In this document: positions 5,756-7,189 of the stretch, piece by piece | Position numbering within the stretch: position 1 is the stretch's first letter | Layout of the letters: every line of letters begins with the position of its first letter | Origin: an uncultured Actinomyces sp. | GTDB taxonomy: Bacteria; Actinomycetota; Actinomycetes; Actinomycetales; Actinomycetaceae | DNA: 7,189 nucleotides | Assembly (NCBI GenBank): GCA_902373545.1 | Contig: CABKMZ010000092.1 | Coordinates: 1-7,189 of the forward strand | Reading direction: 5' to 3' | Notes under the pieces: generated by a model | What the model was told of the DNA's origin: nothing | Seen by the model: the letters and a program-made list of their open reading frames with translations, nothing else | The model's database searches: none | Position numbers and translations under genes: made by a program

Positions 5756-5862
5756 GTCGCACGTAATTCCCTCGTGAATATTTCAGACTTTGAAAATGTG
5801 TCGTTGGAATTGCAACGTTTGTGGGGTGTCTCGAAAACTGACCGAGTTAAATTACGTGCGAC
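5756..5862 (-). repeat. 107-bp inverted-repeat element, copy 5 (diverged, inverted)
   Basis: The arms share a 13-bp perfect core: GTCGCACGTAATT (5756-5768) and its complement (5850-5862). Pairing extends outward between CCCAAAA (5747-5753) and TTTTGGG (5863-5869) with two bulged bases. When reverse-complemented it aligns to copy 1 without a single gap over 107 bp, with about 70 matching positions. Conserved blocks are the arms, CGGTCAGTTTT next to one arm, TCAACG, and the TTTCA/TGAAA hairpin. The CCCCAAAA side is on the right, which gives the minus orientation. It lies 44 bp after the alpha/beta-hydrolase stop, between convergent genes. Confidence 0.88.
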
Positions 5863-5868
5863 TTTTGG

Positions 5869-5891
5869 GGAGCGCCGCGTAGCGGTGCTCC
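5869..5891. other. GC-rich hairpin next to element copy 5
   Basis: GGAGCGCCGC (5869-5878) pairs with GCGGTGCTCC (5882-5891) with one G-T pair around a 3-nt loop. A comparable GC hairpin (GGGGC CGC GCCCC) abuts the same CCCCAAAA side of copies 1-3. No U tract follows on either strand, although it could still help end the convergent transcripts. Confidence 0.5.
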
Positions 5892-5924
5892 GGCGTGGTG
5901 CCCCCAGCGGCAATCAGCGCTTCT

Positions 5925-5972
5925 GGGCCTCGCTGGGAATGGGCCTCGCTGGGAATGGGCCTCGCGGGGAAT
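5925..5972. repeat. Three tandem copies of a 16-bp repeat
   Basis: The unit GGGCCTCGCTGGGAAT is present at 5925-5940 and 5941-5956, and with one change (T to G) at 5957-5972. It sits in the non-coding gap just after the kinase stop codon. The period is not a multiple of three. Nothing else is recognised between it and the kinase stop at 6001. Confidence 0.93.
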
Positions 5973-6000
5973 GATCCGCGCGCGAGAGCCGGCCGCGCGC

Positions 6001-7098
6001 CTACCAGCCGCGCACCAACTCGGCCAGGTCCGGGGAAGCCAGCCACTGCCTCGTACCGAAAGACGAGACCGACACCCCCGCAACGGCCGACGCGAAACGG
6101 ATAAGGCGCTCCGGGTCGGAGTCCCCGGCGCGCTCCAGCGCCCACGCGAACGCGCCGTGGAACGCGTCGCCGGCCCCCATCGTCGAGGCGTGCGCCACCT
6201 CGCGCACGGGAACCTCGCCATGGGTCCCGTCCCACCAATACTGGACGGGACGCTCGCCGCGCGTGCGCACGGTGCGCGTGATGCCGAAGCCGCGCAGGAA
6301 GCCCGCGACCTCCTCCCCGCCGGCGTGCGCGACGAGCGGCGGCGCGAAATCCTCCGACACGACGGCGACGTCGACGAAGCCCAGCAGGGCGGGCAGCCAG
6401 TCCTTCCACGATCCGCCGTCCAGGACGCGCAGGTGCGGCGGGCGGGCCTCGAGCTGGGCGAAAGGATCGTCACCGCCGACCTCCGGCACGCCCAGAGTCA
6501 GCGCCGCCCGCGCCAGCGCCGGGTTGTGCCCGTCGATCAGGACGACGCCGACGCGCCGCGGCAGCTCGGCGGCGACGCGCGCGGGATCAGCCTCCAGCCG
6601 CGCGTTCGTCGAGGCGACCATGCGCCCGGCCGGGTGCTCGATGATAGACGAGATGGCGGGCTCCCGACTCGTGGGGGACGAGGCCTGGGCCGGCCCGCGC
6701 TCGCCCGGCTCAGGAAGGTGCGAGGCGGGGGACGCTGTCGCGTGGTCGCCGGGAGACGCGGCGTCGGCCGATAGAGGCGTCGTCGCGTCCAGGACTGTCA
6801 CGCCCGCGGCCGCCAAATCCGCCGCGAGAAAAGCCGACACCGGGCCCGAGCCGAGCGCCGTCAACAGCACTGGCCCATCCCCGCAGGAGGCGGGACCCGA
6901 GGAGGGGGCCACGGCCTCGTCGATGGAGAGAGAACGCGCGACCGCACTCAGCGCCGCGTAGGTCACCGCCGCGTTCGTCGCCGGGCCGCCCGCCGCCATC
7001 GTGAACCCCGTCGACGTCACTTTCACGCCCACATCCGGCACGTGGTCGAGGCGGTGAAGGACATCCAGGGTGGTCAGCCCAGCGAAGAGAGCGGTCAT
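6001..7098 (-). CDS. PfkB/ribokinase-family carbohydrate kinase
   Basis: The 365-residue product has both PfkB signatures. The N-terminal GG motif, TMAAGGPATNAAVTYAAL, lies at 33-50. The C-terminal signature, ASTMGAGDAFHGAFAWAL, lies at 304-321 with the anion-hole GAG and the catalytic base Asp311. The usual Asp of the DTxGAGD signature is Ser here (STMGAGD). Family knowledge: these cytoplasmic enzymes phosphorylate sugars or nucleosides with ATP. The exact substrate cannot be read, though the N-terminal GLTTLDVLHRLDHVPDVGVK is like many actinobacterial sugar/ribokinase homologues. Two insertions make it longer than the common 300-330 residues: about 55-74 and a Pro/Ser/Ala-rich stretch at 109-145. 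The ATG at 7098 lacks a Shine-Dalgarno; GACAAT six bases upstream may be a -10 box of a leaderless message. It is convergent with the alpha/beta-hydrolase gene. Confidence 0.9.
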   Translation of the reverse strand: MTALFAGLTTLDVLHRLDHVPDVGVKVTSTGFTMAAGGPATNAAVTYAALSAVARSLSIDEAVAPSSGPASCGDGPVLLTALGSGPVSAFLAADLAAAGVTVLDATTPLSADAASPGDHATASPASHLPEPGERGPAQASSPTSREPAISSIIEHPAGRMVASTNARLEADPARVAAELPRRVGVVLIDGHNPALARAALTLGVPEVGGDDPFAQLEARPPHLRVLDGGSWKDWLPALLGFVDVAVVSEDFAPPLVAHAGGEEVAGFLRGFGITRTVRTRGERPVQYWWDGTHGEVPVREVAHASTMGAGDAFHGAFAWALERAGDSDPERLIRFASAVAGVSVSSFGTRQWLASPDLAELVRGW

Positions 7099-7104
7099 GG
7101 TGAC

Positions 7105-7110
7105 ATTGTC
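7105..7110 (-). promoter_or_regulatory. Candidate extended -10 box for the kinase gene
   Basis: On the minus strand TGC-GACAAT resembles an extended -10 element and ends six bases before the ATG at 7098, with no Shine-Dalgarno between them. No -35 is recognised. The box is weak and the call is tentative. Confidence 0.25.
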
Positions 7111-7143
7111 GCACCCCGGGCGGGTGGGCGAGGCGCGCCGGGA

Positions 7144-7189
7144 CGAGCGGAAGCAGGCGGGATCCGGGCGCGGGTGGGTCGAGCGGAAG
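7144..7189 (+). repeat. Short direct repeat at the right edge
   Basis: CGAGCGGAAG occurs at 7144-7153 and again at 7180-7189, 36 bp apart, in GC-rich sequence that runs to the window edge. It could be coding or non-coding; no gene can be supported in 7099-7189. Confidence 0.4.

Noticed and set aside
5971..6774. 267-codon plus-strand frame opposite the kinase gene
   Set aside because: Composition is typical of an antisense shadow in high-GC DNA, and it starts inside the 16-bp repeat region.
7099..7115. GTGCGACA near the kinase start, similar to the end of the repeat element
   Set aside because: Only eight bases match, with no partner arm at the expected distance, so chance is sufficient.

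Overview
The window is high-GC DNA with dense genes, frequent weak or absent Shine-Dalgarno sequences and G+C-rich codon third positions. This fits a high-GC actinobacterium. The gene content and style resemble Actinomyces/Schaalia-type organisms, but that genus-level guess is inference. No rRNA, tRNA, CRISPR array or transposase gene is visible.

Layout, left to right. (1) 1-520, minus: the N-terminal part of an HrpA-type DEAH-box RNA helicase, cut by the left edge. (2) 588-1212: a tandem array of three 205-bp units, each carrying one copy of a 107-bp element bounded by perfect 16-bp inverted repeats. (3) 1308-2258, minus: an ADP-ribosylglycohydrolase (DraG family). (4) 2337-2443: a fourth, solitary copy of the element. 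(5) 2491-3045, minus: an unrecognised 184-aa protein with lower GC than its neighbours. (6) 3112-3161: a strong GC-rich hairpin, probably the end of the next transcript. (7) 4624 down to 3174, minus: a two-gene operon made of a small YtxH-like membrane-anchored protein and a ferritin-like/VIT1 fusion (MbfA-type iron/manganese transporter). (8) 4869-5711, plus: an alpha/beta-hydrolase-fold protein whose nucleophile-elbow serine is a glutamate; it probably starts from a leaderless GTG. (9) 5756-5862: a fifth, diverged and inverted copy of the element. (10) 5925-5972: three copies of a 16-bp tandem repeat. (11) 6001-7098, minus: a PfkB/ribokinase-family sugar or nucleoside kinase with a low-complexity insertion.

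The genes look mostly like unrelated housekeeping or accessory functions; only the YtxH-like/VIT1 pair looks like an operon. The unusual content is the repeat family. There are five copies at three intergenic places, all exactly 107 bp between the outer ends of the arms. The arms are almost invariant and the interiors diverge, down to about 65% identity for the inverted copy. At all three loci the same end of the element faces the 3' end of the neighbouring gene, so every upstream transcript would read the element in the same direction. This suggests either a non-autonomous mobile element (MITE-like) or a structured 3'-UTR/terminator-like RNA element. The window alone cannot decide between them.
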